Assembly: GCF_023347295.1 (NCBI RefSeq)
Contig: NZ_CP094469.1
Span: 1,302,001-1,366,000, forward strand
Direction: 5' to 3'
DNA length: 64,000 bases
DNA from: Faecalibacterium sp. I3-3-33
GTDB taxonomy: Bacteria; Bacillota; Clostridia; Oscillospirales; Ruminococcaceae
Below, one piece after another: positions 27,115 to 35,735 of the stretch. Position numbers and translations under genes: made by a program. The notes beneath the pieces are model-generated. The model did not search any database and was not told where the DNA came from. It was given only the letters and a program-made list of their open reading frames with translations. The first letter of the stretch is position 1, and every line of letters starts with the position of its first letter.

Positions 27115-28707
27115 ATGACCGCCGTAATCTACGCCCGCTATTCATCCGACAGCCAGCGAGAAGCGTCCATTGAGGGACAGTTGCGCGACTGCAAGGCCTA
27201 CGCCGAGAAGAACGGCATCACCGTGGTCGGCACCTACATTGACCGTGCCTACTCTGCCAAAACGGATGACCGCCCAGACTTTCAGCGGATGATCAAGGAC
27301 AGCGGAAAGAAAATCTTCGATGTGGTTCTGGTCTGGAAGCTGGACCGCTTTGCCCGGAACCGCTACGATGCCGTGAACTACAAGTACCAGCTGGAAAAGA
27401 ACGGTGTCCATCTGGTGTCTGCCATGGAACCCATCTCGCAAGGGCCTGAAGGCATTATGGTGGAGAGTATGCTGATCGGCATGGCGGAATACTATTCCGC
27501 CGAGCTTGCCCTGAAAGTGGCGCGCGGTGAGCGCGAAAATGCCCTCCAGTGCAAGTACAACGGCGGTATCGTTCCGCTGGGCTTCACCATTGGCAAGGAG
27601 GACAGACTGTACCATATCGACCCGGAGACGGCTCCCATCGTGCAGGAGATCTTCACCCGGTACGCCGACGGCGAACCGGCTGAGAAGATTGCCGCATCCC
27701 TGAATGAGCGCGGCCTGCGTACCCGCACCGGGAAGCCGTTCGTGAAGAACAGCTTCTTCCAGATTTTCCGCAACCGCCGCTACATCGGCGAATACCGCTA
27801 CAAGGACATTGTGACGCCGGGCGGCATTCCGGCCATTGTTGACCAGGACCTGTTTGACCGGGTGCAGCAGCGTTTTGAGCAGAACAGGATCGCCCATGGT
27901 CGGCCTGCAAAAGAGGATGTGAGCTATCTGCTGACCACCAAGCTGTTCTGTGGCAAGTGCGGCACCCTGATGGGTGGCGAAAGCGGCACCAGCCACATGG
28001 GAAACACCTACTATTACTACAAGTGCGGCAACGCCAAACGCCACGGCAAGGCGCATTGCGACCTGAAAGCCATCCGCAAGGAGCCGCTGGAACGGTTCGT
28101 GGTGGAGACTGCCATTAAGGTGATTTTCAGCGATGAAATCATCGAACAGCTGATAGATTTGATTATGGAAGCCCAGCAGCAGGAGAACACCCGACTGCCT
28201 GTTTTGAAAGACCAGCTCCGGGATACAGAGAAGCGGCTGGCAAACCTTCTGGAAGCCATTGAACAGGGCATCCTGACCCCGACCACCAAGCAGCGGCTGG
28301 ACGAACTGGAAGCCCGGAAAGAAGCTCTGAACACCAGCATTCTGGAAGAAGAGCTGAAAAAGCCCGTCCTGACCCGCGAGTGGATGCGGTTCTGGTTTGA
28401 AAAATTCCGCAAGGGTGACATGAGAGACATGGAGCACCAGCGGCAGATCATTGATACCTTTGTCAACTCGGTCTACGTCTTTGACGACCGGGTCGTGCTC
28501 AATTTCAACTTCACGGACGATTCCAAAACCATCTCCCGTGAAGAGGTGTTGGGTTCGAGTGCTGTGGAGAATGCTCCACCAGAAAGAAAAAGCACTGCAC
28601 AGGAATGTGCAGTGCTTTTTTGTTGTGCCCCCTTCCGGCAGTGCTCTTGGCTCTCCCTTTGGGAGAGCTGGATTTGCGAAGCAAAGACTGAGAGGGGAGG
28701 ACGGTAA
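27115..28707 (+). CDS. Large serine recombinase, C-terminus read through a terminator
   Basis: A 530-residue site-specific recombinase of the resolvase/invertase superfamily. The N-terminal catalytic domain shows YARYSSDSQ with the nucleophile serine and LDRFARN, followed by the recombinase domain (residues ~160-300), a zinc ribbon (FCGKCGTLMGG then YYKCGNAKRHG and HCDL) and a coiled coil (~365-430). AAGGAGGTG lies 6 nt before the ATG at 27115; upstream in-frame codons are in the leader. The last ~45 codons are encoded by a terminator hairpin and a dispersed repeat, so the natural end was probably lost or altered. It is the likely mobility enzyme of the island, though no attachment sites were identified. 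Confidence 0.9.
   Translation: MTAVIYARYSSDSQREASIEGQLRDCKAYAEKNGITVVGTYIDRAYSAKTDDRPDFQRMIKDSGKKIFDVVLVWKLDRFARNRYDAVNYKYQLEKNGVHLVSAMEPISQGPEGIMVESMLIGMAEYYSAELALKVARGERENALQCKYNGGIVPLGFTIGKEDRLYHIDPETAPIVQEIFTRYADGEPAEKIAASLNERGLRTRTGKPFVKNSFFQIFRNRRYIGEYRYKDIVTPGGIPAIVDQDLFDRVQQRFEQNRIAHGRPAKEDVSYLLTTKLFCGKCGTLMGGESGTSHMGNTYYYYKCGNAKRHGKAHCDLKAIRKEPLERFVVETAIKVIFSDEIIEQLIDLIMEAQQQENTRLPVLKDQLRDTEKRLANLLEAIEQGILTPTTKQRLDELEARKEALNTSILEEELKKPVLTREWMRFWFEKFRKGDMRDMEHQRQIIDTFVNSVYVFDDRVVLNFNFTDDSKTISREEVLGSSAVENAPPERKSTAQECAVLFCCAPFRQCSWLSLWESWICEAKTERGGR
28591..28621 (+). terminator. Terminator inside the 3' end of the recombinase frame
   Basis: A perfect 11-bp stem (AGCACTGCACA/TGTGCAGTGCT) with a GGAA loop is followed by T6. 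It lies about 90 nt before the stop codon of the open frame. Confidence 0.92.
28629..28700. repeat. Palindromic intergenic repeat, copy 2
   Basis: Contains CTTGGCTCTCCCTTTGGGAG, then AGCTGG and CTGAGAGGGG after a GCGAAGC core. The first part matches the complement of 35665-35692 with one mismatch in 27 bases, and the whole unit matches 35736-35781 in layout. Confidence 0.8.
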
Positions 28708-28906
28708 AATGTGTAAATGTCGCTCCCGGTTGAAGCCCCCGGTAAAAAATGCGTTTGGAGCACTTCGCAGAGTGCGACAAACGCAAAATTATAAAAAATC
28801 TTTCCGCTGAACATGGTCAGAGCGCAGCGGAGACCATTTTAAATCGTCCCATTCGCAGGGGACAGACTGCACAGCGTTTACAGCTTTGCAGCCGCTAAAT
28901 TCATGC
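28708..28906. other. Gene-free spacer with hairpins
   Basis: No ORF is supported. The inverted repeat GCGTTTG/CAAACGC (28751-28784) encloses GCACT/AGTGC, and ATGGTC/GACCAT pairs surround 28812-28838. Confidence 0.5.
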
Positions 28907-28936
28907 TGGACATTTGCGGAAAGTTATGGTATAATT
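28907..28936 (+). promoter_or_regulatory. Promoter of tRNA-Gly
   Basis: TGGACA and TATAAT are 18 bp apart. Confidence 0.75.
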
Positions 28937-28949
28937 CTTTCTGCAATTG

Positions 28950-29024
28950 CGGGTATAGTACATCGGCTAGTATATCAGCCTTCCAAGCTGAGGAGGTGGG
29001 TTCGATTCCCATTACCCGCTCCAC
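28950..29024 (+). tRNA. tRNA-Gly (TCC)
   Basis: A 75-nt tRNA: acceptor GCGGGTA/TACCCGC, D arm, anticodon arm TCAGC-CTTCCAA-GCTGA with anticodon TCC, TTCGATTC T-loop, discriminator T and encoded CCA. Confidence 0.97.
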
Positions 29025-29026
29025 AA

Positions 29027-29058
29027 GACCTGAACCTTGAATGGTTTGGGTCTTTTCT
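29027..29058 (+). terminator. Terminator of tRNA-Gly
   Basis: AGACCTGAACC pairs with GGTTTGGGTCT through two G-U pairs, followed by TTTTCTTTTT. Confidence 0.75.
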
Positions 29059-29083
29059 TTTTGCCTTGCGCTGCACAGCCATC

Positions 29084-29112
29084 TTGCCAACCGGCGGCGG
29101 AAATGCTACAAT
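29084..29112 (+). promoter_or_regulatory. Promoter of the PH-domain gene
   Basis: TTGCCA and TACAAT are 17 bp apart. Confidence 0.75.
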
Positions 29113-29145
29113 AGAGCCATAAAACGCTGAAAGGGGAACGCTGCT

Positions 29146-29523
29146 ATGGAATTCCGCGATAAACCAATGGAGAACCTCATGCGCCTGCAGGAGAAGGATA
29201 TCTGCAAAAATGTCAACGCCCTGCTGCTGGAGGGCGAGCAGATCGTGGGCGCGTACAAGACGGTGCGCGATCAGGTGGTGTTTACCAGCCATCGCATCAT
29301 CATGGTGGATATGCAGGGGGTCACGGGCACGCGGCAGCAGATCTTTGTGCTGCCCTACCGCAAAGTGCTGCACTACGGCATCCAGACGGCGGGCTTTGGC
29401 GACCCGTTGCAGGCGTCCCAACTGACGGTCTGCTTTGCGGACGGCCACGAGGCCAAGTTCGGCTTTATCGGGCAGAAAGATCTGTTTCAGGTGGCAAACG
29501 CCATCAGTGCCCGCATCTTGTAA
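29146..29523 (+). CDS. Bacterial PH-domain protein
   Basis: A 125-residue protein made of one bacterial pleckstrin-homology-like domain: EGEQIVGAYKTVRDQVVFTSHRII, then VLPYRKVLHYGIQTAG and a C-terminal helix. No signal peptide or membrane segment. It is monocistronic. The cellular role of this family is poorly known. Confidence 0.82.
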   Translation: MEFRDKPMENLMRLQEKDICKNVNALLLEGEQIVGAYKTVRDQVVFTSHRIIMVDMQGVTGTRQQIFVLPYRKVLHYGIQTAGFGDPLQASQLTVCFADGHEAKFGFIGQKDLFQVANAISARIL

Positions 29524-29538
29524 GAAAAATTATGAACC

Positions 29539-29576
29539 AAAGCCGCTGCACAAGGGTTTGTGCGGCGGCTTTTTTT
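29539..29576 (+). terminator. Terminator after the PH-domain gene
   Basis: AAGCCGCTGCACAA pairs with TTGTGCGGCGGCTT and T7 follows. Confidence 0.92.
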
Positions 29577-29700
29577 ACGCATTTTTGCGGCTGGTTGTAT
29601 ACAAAACGCATGAAAATTTGGAACAAAGCGTAAAACAATGTGCCAAAATAGGCGAAAAACTGAGAAACGCAAAACTTTGTGCCACAAAATGAAAACATGA

Positions 29701-29729
29701 TTGACATTTTGTTTTATCTCGCGTACAAT
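29701..29729 (+). promoter_or_regulatory. Promoter of the PBP4B-like gene
   Basis: TTGACA and TACAAT are 17 bp apart. A perfect GTCCCGC/GCGGGAC hairpin lies in the leader (29745-29762). Confidence 0.85.
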
Positions 29730-29823
29730 TCGGGGCATAAGGCAGTCCCGCTGCTGCGGGACAAAAAAGCACGAATACAGGCATATTGTCGCATTGCGGC
29801 AAAAAGAATGGGAGGACCTTACC

Positions 29824-31920
29824 ATGTCAACCAAATTTTCCCGTAAAACGTTCCTGAAGGGCAGCGTTGCCGGTCTGGGCATGATGGCGCTCAACGTGTG
29901 CACCGCCGGGGCAGCCTCTGCTGCCGAGCCCGCAGCCGCCGCAGCGGAGGATACCAACTCCCTGAACCTCGTCCCTAAAAAGGCGGCCTCGGTCAAGGTG
30001 ACCAGCCGCGGCAGCGTGAGCGGCGGCTGGCAGGGCGAGCCGGTGTTCCCCAACTGGAAGGGTCTGGACGATACGCTGGCCATGAACCACATGTACACCT
30101 TTGTGGGCTTTGCCGGGCAGGGAACGCTGTGCGTGGAGCCCGAGGCGGGCGTGACCGGTTTTAACCTGTTCGTCAATAACCGCCAGATCAACACCGCTGC
30201 CATGGCGGCAGGCGGCGTGTGGAACGTGGATATTTCCGGCCAGACCATCAACGGCCGCAACACTATTCAGGTGGGCGGCATCCGTCCCCGCGGCAAAAAG
30301 GTGACCGTGCGGGTGGGCTACCCCACCGTGCAGGAGGGCAGCCTGCAGGACGTGGGCATCGACCGCGATGCACTGGAACTGCTGGAGCAGATCATTCAGG
30401 CAGATGTGAACAACGGCTTCCCCAGCGCACAGATGGCTGTTGTGAAAAACGGCAAGCTGGTGTATCAGAACGCATGGGGCAAGGTGAACTCCTATAATCC
30501 GGACGGCACCCCCAAGACCGACAGCCCGGCTGTGACCAACGATACCCTGTACGATCTGGCCTCCAACACCAAGATGTACACTGCAAACTACGCATTACAG
30601 TACCTCGTCACGCAGGGCAAGGCCAATTTGGACAGCCGTCTGGTAGACCTGCTGGGCAGCGCCTTTGTGGAGGACACCATCGACATTACCTACAACGGCT
30701 ACGAGAACCCGGGCCTGAAGGTCAACAAGCAGTGGAAGGCAGAACTGACCCTGCGCGATATCCTGCGCCATCAGGCAGGCTTCCCTGCAGACCCCCAGTA
30801 CCACAACGATTCCTTTGACCAGTGCTCTCAAAAGACCGTCCCCGGTGCTACCAACCTGCTCTTCTCCGGTTGGGACGGCAGCGCTGCAACCCGCGCCGCT
30901 ACCCTCAAATCCATCTTCAAGACCCCGCTGATGTACAAGCCGGGCACCAAGACCGTTTACTCCGACGTGGACTATATGCTGCTGGCCTTCGCCATTGAAG
31001 CCATCACCGGCAAGGGCTTGGACGCCTTCCTGAAGGAGACCTTCTGGGATCCTATGGGTCTGACCCATACCACCTACAACCCCCTGCTGAACGGCTTTGC
31101 CGCCAACGATTGCGCCGCTACCGAGCTGAACGGCAACACCCGTGATGGTGCCATCTCCTTCACCGGCGTGCGCACCGCCACCATTCAGGGCCAGGTGCAC
31201 GACGAGAAGTGCTACTACGCGATGGGCGGTATTTCCGGCCATGCAGGCCTGTTCTCCAACGCTACCGAGCTGGCAAAACTGGCCTCTGTCATGCTCACCG
31301 GCGGCTACGGCGAGAACCGCTACTTCTCCCGCAACGTGATGGACGCCTTTACCGCACCCAAGAAGGAGGACGCTGCCAACTGGGGTCTGGGCTGGTGGCG
31401 TGAGGGTGACAACCAGCGCTGCTGGTATTTTGGTACGCAGGCACCCTCCAATACCATTGGCCATCAGGGCTGGACCGGTACGTTGACCATGATCGACCCC
31501 GTGGAGAATCTGGTGGTGGTGTACCTGACCAACAAGATCAACTCCCCGGTCACCGATAAGGCCGCGAACCCCAATAAGTTCAACGGCAACTGGTATACGG
31601 CTTCTACGCTGGGCTTTGTGGCACAGCTGCTGTATCAGGGTCTGCAGAACCACGGCACCGACCCCAACAACGCTTACAGCGCCCTGCTGGAGGATATGGC
31701 TGAAAGCAAGTTTGCGCTGGTGGCCGAGGGCGGCAGCGTGCCTGCCACCCACCCGCTGGTGCGCTCCGGCTATGCCGTGCTGGAGGCTATGGCTGCCCAC
31801 GCCAACGCCACCCACTCTTATCTGGACCGCAACTATTTCAACGATGCCCTCACCCTGCTGGATGATACCCGCGATGCAGAGGAACTGGCAAAGCTGAAAA
31901 AGATGCTCAATAAGTTCTGA
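29824..31920 (+). CDS. Secreted PBP4B-like serine hydrolase (beta-lactamase fold)
   Basis: A 698-residue penicillin-binding-protein-related hydrolase. The N-terminus has a Tat-like signal (SRKTFLKG, hydrophobic stretch, cleavage near ASAAEP). A ~130-residue beta domain precedes the beta-lactamase-like domain, whose SxxK serine is in LASNTKMY, with YSD at the YxN position and GHQGWTGT near the KTG position. The order matches PBP4B (E. coli YfeW). Substrate (cell wall peptide or other ester/amide) is unproven. The Tat motif has Arg-Lys instead of Arg-Arg, so Sec export is possible. Confidence 0.87.
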   Translation: MSTKFSRKTFLKGSVAGLGMMALNVCTAGAASAAEPAAAAAEDTNSLNLVPKKAASVKVTSRGSVSGGWQGEPVFPNWKGLDDTLAMNHMYTFVGFAGQGTLCVEPEAGVTGFNLFVNNRQINTAAMAAGGVWNVDISGQTINGRNTIQVGGIRPRGKKVTVRVGYPTVQEGSLQDVGIDRDALELLEQIIQADVNNGFPSAQMAVVKNGKLVYQNAWGKVNSYNPDGTPKTDSPAVTNDTLYDLASNTKMYTANYALQYLVTQGKANLDSRLVDLLGSAFVEDTIDITYNGYENPGLKVNKQWKAELTLRDILRHQAGFPADPQYHNDSFDQCSQKTVPGATNLLFSGWDGSAATRAATLKSIFKTPLMYKPGTKTVYSDVDYMLLAFAIEAITGKGLDAFLKETFWDPMGLTHTTYNPLLNGFAANDCAATELNGNTRDGAISFTGVRTATIQGQVHDEKCYYAMGGISGHAGLFSNATELAKLASVMLTGGYGENRYFSRNVMDAFTAPKKEDAANWGLGWWREGDNQRCWYFGTQAPSNTIGHQGWTGTLTMIDPVENLVVVYLTNKINSPVTDKAANPNKFNGNWYTASTLGFVAQLLYQGLQNHGTDPNNAYSALLEDMAESKFALVAEGGSVPATHPLVRSGYAVLEAMAAHANATHSYLDRNYFNDALTLLDDTRDAEELAKLKKMLNKF

Positions 31921-31953
31921 ACGCAGTTCTTTACAAATAACTGAATAAATAGC

Positions 31954-31996
31954 AAAGGGACTGCCGCACCAAATGAGGTACGGCAGTCCCTTTAAC
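31954..31996. terminator. Bidirectional terminator between PBP4B-like and MFS genes
   Basis: AAAGGGACTGCCG pairs perfectly with CGGCAGTCCCTTT between convergent genes. Confidence 0.85.
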
Positions 31997-32015
31997 TTTA
32001 GCAGGCTGGATCCTT

Positions 32016-33176
32016 TCAGGTGTGCGCCGTTTTGCGCACCAGCTGTCGGTGCATCAGCGCCATCAGCACCAGAAATACCAGCAGATAGAAGGGGAATAGC
32101 GCCGGGGTGATGTTGTTGGCAAGCACGCCGAACAGCGGCGGCATGGCCAGATTGCCCACATAGGCGCTGCTCATCTGGATGCCGATGACGGCCTGAGAAT
32201 TCTGTACGCCGAAGTGCGCCGGGGTGGCGTGGATGACGCTGGGGTAGATGGGCGCACAGCCCAGCCCTACCAGCACGAGCCCTGCCAACGCAAAGACCTG
32301 CGCCCCGGGCAGCAGCAGGGCGGCAATGCCCACGCCCAGCACCGCAAACCCCAGACGGATCATCTGGTCGTCGCTCAACTTTAAGGTCAGAAAGCCGCAG
32401 GCGCCCCGCCCCACCGTGATGCCGATATAGAACAGGCTGGCAAAGCTGGCAGCCGTCTGGGCGGGCACCTGCCGCACAAGGGTCAGGTAGCTGCTTGCCC
32501 AGAGCCCGGCGGTGGTCTCCAGTGCACAGTAGCAGAAAAAGCAGAGCATCACTTCCTTCGCGCCCGGCAACGCGAACACCTGCGGCAGGGTCAGCGCCTT
32601 GGACACAGTACCGTCCGGGGCAGCATCGGGGCGTTTATGCCACAGGGGCAGGCTGCAAAAAAGCACGGCAGAAAGTGCGATCTGGAACAGGGCGATGTAC
32701 CGGTAGCCGCTGTTCCAACTCAGCCCGCCGGAAAGCGCCGCGCCCATCACCATAGGGCCGATGGTGGTGCCCACGCCCCACATACAGTGCAGCCAGCTCA
32801 TGTGGCGGCTTTCGTAATGTAGGGCAACATAGTTGTTCAGGGCGGCATCCACGCTGCCCGCGCCCAAGCCGTAGGGCACAGCCCACAGGCAGAGCATCCA
32901 GAACTGGCCGGAGACCGAGAAGCCGAACAGCGCCGCAGCGGTCATGCCTACGCTGAGGGCGGTCACTCTGCCCGTGCCCAGCACCCGGGTGAGCCGGTCG
33001 CTATTCAGGCTTGAAACGATGGTGCCCAGCGAGATGATCATGGACAGGATGCCCGCGTAGGAGAAGGGAACGCCCAGCTGGGGATACATGGTGGGCCATG
33101 CAGACCCCAGCAGAGAATCCGGCAGGCCAAGACTGATAAAGGCCAGGTAAATAATAGGCAGCAAAAGCTGTGTCAT
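32016..33176 (-). CDS. Major facilitator superfamily transporter
   Basis: A 386-residue membrane carrier with 12 predicted helices. The first helices (IYLAFISLGLPDSLLGSAWP) resemble the sugar-transporting FucP-like and related MFS branches; a Gly/Asp-Arg loop (SDRLTRVLGTGRV) follows helix 2. Substrate unknown. It is a single gene; GGAGGG lies 9 nt before the ATG. Confidence 0.88.
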   Translation of the reverse strand: MTQLLLPIIYLAFISLGLPDSLLGSAWPTMYPQLGVPFSYAGILSMIISLGTIVSSLNSDRLTRVLGTGRVTALSVGMTAAALFGFSVSGQFWMLCLWAVPYGLGAGSVDAALNNYVALHYESRHMSWLHCMWGVGTTIGPMVMGAALSGGLSWNSGYRYIALFQIALSAVLFCSLPLWHKRPDAAPDGTVSKALTLPQVFALPGAKEVMLCFFCYCALETTAGLWASSYLTLVRQVPAQTAASFASLFYIGITVGRGACGFLTLKLSDDQMIRLGFAVLGVGIAALLLPGAQVFALAGLVLVGLGCAPIYPSVIHATPAHFGVQNSQAVIGIQMSSAYVGNLAMPPLFGVLANNITPALFPFYLLVFLVLMALMHRQLVRKTAHT

Positions 33177-33261
33177 AGAAAGGGTCCCTCCACAGATGAT
33201 TTGATGGCGTGTCCCGCAGTGTATGGGGGTGCGCTATAAGAATAACATGACAAGACGGGAA

Positions 33262-33292
33262 ATTATAGGGCAAAAACGCCTGCTTTTTACAA
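33262..33292 (-). promoter_or_regulatory. Possible promoter of the MFS gene
   Basis: TATAAT has a TTGTAA 19 bp upstream on the minus strand; the spacer is long. Confidence 0.4.
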
Positions 33293-33330
33293 TAAAACCG
33301 GCGTTTCGTTGCTTTGACCCATGAGAATGC

Positions 33331-33360
33331 GTTTGCCGCGGCCCACAGACCGCGGCAAAC
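33331..33360 (-). terminator. Hairpin downstream of mscS
   Basis: GTTTGCCGCGG pairs perfectly with CCGCGGCAAAC. No T run follows, so termination is uncertain. Confidence 0.5.
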
Positions 33361-33385
33361 ATGAAATATAAATAGACTTCCGCTT

Positions 33386-34477
33386 TTAGCTTTCGCTGTT
33401 CTTTTCCAGATACACAGTGGTAGAGGGGAAGGCGAAGTCCACGCCGTTTTTCTGCATCACGTCCATCAGGTCAAGGTTCAGGTCATTCTGCATCTGCAAA
33501 AAGCGGGTCATGTCGGCGGTGCGCAGATAGGCAGACACCAGCAGGTCGATGCTGGAAGCGCCGAAGCCGTTCAGCTTAACCAGCACCGAGTCCTCGTAGG
33601 TGTAGGGGCTGGCCTTGAGCATGGCAGTCAGGTCGGCCATCAGCTGTTCCAGCTGAGGACGGGTGGTGTCGTAGGTGACCCCGAGGGTAAAGCGATACAG
33701 CCGCTTGTTGCGCAGGGTGCCGTTGTTGATGGTGGCAGAACTGACCGTGCTGTTGGTCAGGATGTACACCGAGTTATCCAGTGCGCGGACTTTGGTGGAG
33801 CGGAAGTTGATATCCACCACCTCGCCGGAAACGTCGCCCACGGTGATCCAGTCGCCGATGGAAAAGGGCCGGTCCAGCAGGATGACCAGCCCGCTGAACA
33901 GGTTTTTGGCGCTGTCCTGCGCCGCCAGAGAGATGGTCAGACCGACAAGACCCGCACTGGCTACGATGCTGCCCACCGGCAAGCCGGTCTCCTGCGCCAT
34001 GGTCATAATGCCCAGAACCACGATGAGAACTTTGTACACCTTGTTCAGCAGGGTGGTCAGGGTGCGGTTGGCGCGCACCTCCTCGCCGCAGTTTGCCAGC
34101 AAAAGGTCGGTAAGGTCGGCGGCGGCGTACAGCCCCTGACACACAAAAAAGGTGGCGGCAAGTTCAAAGACCATGAGCAGAAATTTGCTCACGCCGGAAA
34201 TCGCCCACGGCAGGCTGGCCGCTGCGGCATAGATGAACGCTGCAAGGGTGAGCCGCTGCACCGGCACGGCAAAGCTGCGCAGCAGAATGGGTGTACCGGC
34301 CAGCCGCCAGTTGCGGCGCAGCAGGGCAGGGCACACCTTACGGGACAAAAGCTGCCGCGCCAGCCAGCCAAGCACCAGCAGCAGCGCCGCGCATACCACG
34401 CGGGCGGCAAAGGCTGCCCAGCCTTCCAGCAGCAGCGAGCCCAGCTCGAAGCCAAGGTTACGGATCGAGAAAATCAT
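33386..34477 (-). CDS. mscS: Small-conductance mechanosensitive channel (MscS family)
   Basis: A 363-residue channel that opens on osmotic downshock. Four to five N-terminal transmembrane segments are followed by the MscS pore helix and beta domain: SAGLVGLTISLAAQDSAKNLFSGLVILLD, then PFSIGDWITVGDVSGEVVDI and TKVRALDNSVYILTNSTVS. A C-terminal alpha-beta domain ends the protein. The start is set by AGGAGG 6 nt upstream of the ATG at 34477. Upstream in-frame ATG codons lie in the intergenic spacer and are ignored. Confidence 0.95.
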   Translation of the reverse strand: MIFSIRNLGFELGSLLLEGWAAFAARVVCAALLLVLGWLARQLLSRKVCPALLRRNWRLAGTPILLRSFAVPVQRLTLAAFIYAAAASLPWAISGVSKFLLMVFELAATFFVCQGLYAAADLTDLLLANCGEEVRANRTLTTLLNKVYKVLIVVLGIMTMAQETGLPVGSIVASAGLVGLTISLAAQDSAKNLFSGLVILLDRPFSIGDWITVGDVSGEVVDINFRSTKVRALDNSVYILTNSTVSSATINNGTLRNKRLYRFTLGVTYDTTRPQLEQLMADLTAMLKASPYTYEDSVLVKLNGFGASSIDLLVSAYLRTADMTRFLQMQNDLNLDLMDVMQKNGVDFAFPSTTVYLEKNSES

Positions 34478-34599
34478 GGAAAACCTCCTGTGTTTTTTCA
34501 CAACGCATATTATGATAGCATACTCTGCCGCCCGGAGCAAGGAAAGAAAGGTGAAAATGCACTTTGACAAAAAATGCGCAAACTTTTCAAAAAGGGGGC

Positions 34600-34628
34600 T
34601 TGACAGCGCCGCCCTGCCGCGCTATACT
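34600..34628 (+). promoter_or_regulatory. Promoter of ribU
   Basis: TTGACA and TATACT are 17 bp apart, just before the FMN riboswitch. Confidence 0.9.
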
Positions 34629-34640
34629 CTTGGTCAGAAA

Positions 34641-34755
34641 GTTCGTTTCAGGGCGGGGTGCAATTCCCCACTGGCGGTAAAGTCCGCGACCACCCGTAAG
34701 GGTGCTGACCCGGTGCAACTCCGGGACCAACGGTATAGTCCGGATGCAAGAAACG
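34641..34755 (+). promoter_or_regulatory. FMN riboswitch (RFN element)
   Basis: The conserved RFN segments appear in order: TTCAGGGCGGGGTGCAATTC, ACTGGCGGTAAAG, the variable hairpin with ACCACCCGTAAGGGTG, CCGGTGCAACTCCGGGACC and GGTATAGTCCGGATG, closed by CGTTTC/GAAACG. Binding of FMN should favour the terminator that follows and shut off ribU. Confidence 0.96.
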
Positions 34756-34774
34756 GCAGGCAAATTGCGTCTGT

Positions 34775-34814
34775 GCGCCCTGTTGCAGTTTATGGTTGCA
34801 GCAGGGCGCTTTTT
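34775..34814 (+). terminator. Expression-platform terminator of the FMN riboswitch
   Basis: GCGCCCTGTTGCA pairs with TGCAGCAGGGCGC and is followed by T5, between the aptamer and the ribU start. Confidence 0.88.
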
Positions 34815-34900
34815 GGTTTGTCTTTCCGGTTCGATCCAGCGCGAAAAGGGCTTTCCGAACAAATTTGAACGGGGCGTATCCCCCGGGGAGGACAACTACC

Positions 34901-35500
34901 ATGAAAAAGAATACCACCCACAACCTGACCGTTGCAGCCATGCTCAGTGCGGTCGCCTTTATCCTGATGTTCATCGAGTTCCCGCTGCCGATGCTCATCC
35001 CGTCCTTCGTCAAGATGGACTTCTCCGACCTGCCCGCCCTGCTGGGTGCCTTTGCACTGGGCCCGGTGTACGGCGTGGTCATCAGCTTTATGAAGAACCT
35101 GCTGCACATCATCATCAAGGGCACCTCCACCGCCTGCGTGGGCGAGCTGTGCAACTTTATGCTGGGCGCGGTGTTCTCCGCTGTGGCGGGCTTTGTCTAT
35201 AAGCGCCACAAGAGCCGCAAGACCGCTATTCTGGGCGCCATTGCCGGTGCAGCCGTTATGGCTGTGTTCAGCGTGCCCTCCAACTACTTCATCACCTACC
35301 CGGCCTATGTGCAGTTCTACCACATGCCGCTGGAAGCTATTCTGGGCATGTATCAGGCCATCCTGCCTTCTGCCGACAGCCTGATCAAGTGCCTTGTGAT
35401 CTTCAATATGCCCTTCACGCTGGTCAAGGGTCTGCTGGACGCAGTGCTGTGCCTGCTGATCTATAAGCCCCTGTCTCCCATCCTGCACGGCCGCAAGTAA
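34901..35500 (+). CDS. ribU: Riboflavin ECF transporter S component RibU
   Basis: A 199-residue substrate-binding membrane subunit of an energy-coupling-factor importer. It has six predicted helices, with the ECF start MKKNTTHNLTVAAMLSAVAF and the RibU motifs FPLPMLIPSFVKMDFSDLP and SNYFITYP. Its upstream FMN riboswitch confirms riboflavin as the substrate. GGGGAGG lies 11 nt before the ATG; the in-frame ATG at 34796 is inside the riboswitch leader. The shared ECF ATPases must be encoded elsewhere. Confidence 0.96.
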   Translation: MKKNTTHNLTVAAMLSAVAFILMFIEFPLPMLIPSFVKMDFSDLPALLGAFALGPVYGVVISFMKNLLHIIIKGTSTACVGELCNFMLGAVFSAVAGFVYKRHKSRKTAILGAIAGAAVMAVFSVPSNYFITYPAYVQFYHMPLEAILGMYQAILPSADSLIKCLVIFNMPFTLVKGLLDAVLCLLIYKPLSPILHGRK

Positions 35501-35514
35501 GCTGCTGAGATAAC

Positions 35515-35552
35515 AGAGAGCCGGAAAGTCCGCAGACTTTCCGGCTCTCTTT
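35515..35552 (+). terminator. Terminator of ribU
   Basis: AGAGAGCCGGAAAGTC pairs perfectly with GACTTTCCGGCTCTCT; the T-rich TTCTTTC follows. It shares its CGGAAAGTCYGCRGACTTTC core with the hairpin at 38.37 kb. Confidence 0.88.
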
Positions 35553-35582
35553 CTTTCTAAAGCACAAAGTTTGCGGTCACGT

Positions 35583-35700
35583 CAGTTTCGCCCTGTCGGG
35601 CTTGACTGATGCTCCCTTTTGTCGCTGCGCGACATCTTCCCCCGGAGCGGGGGAAGTCTTTCCTCAAAGGGAGAGCTAAGAGCACTGCCGGAAACTTTCT
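35583..35700. repeat. Palindromic intergenic repeat, copy 3
   Basis: The spacer holds TCGCTGCGCGA, CTTCCCCCGGAGCGGGGGAAG and GAGAGCTAAGAGCACTGCCGG. Bases 35665-35692 on the minus strand match the repeat at 28.63 kb with one mismatch. No gene is supported in 35553-35735. Confidence 0.75.
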
Positions 35701-35735
35701 CATTACATCTAATGCTTTAGCAATGGGCTTTAAAC

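Noticed and set aside
33177..33385. A small gene between the MFS and mscS genes
   Set aside because: No frame with a ribosome site; the stretch holds a weak promoter and one hairpin.
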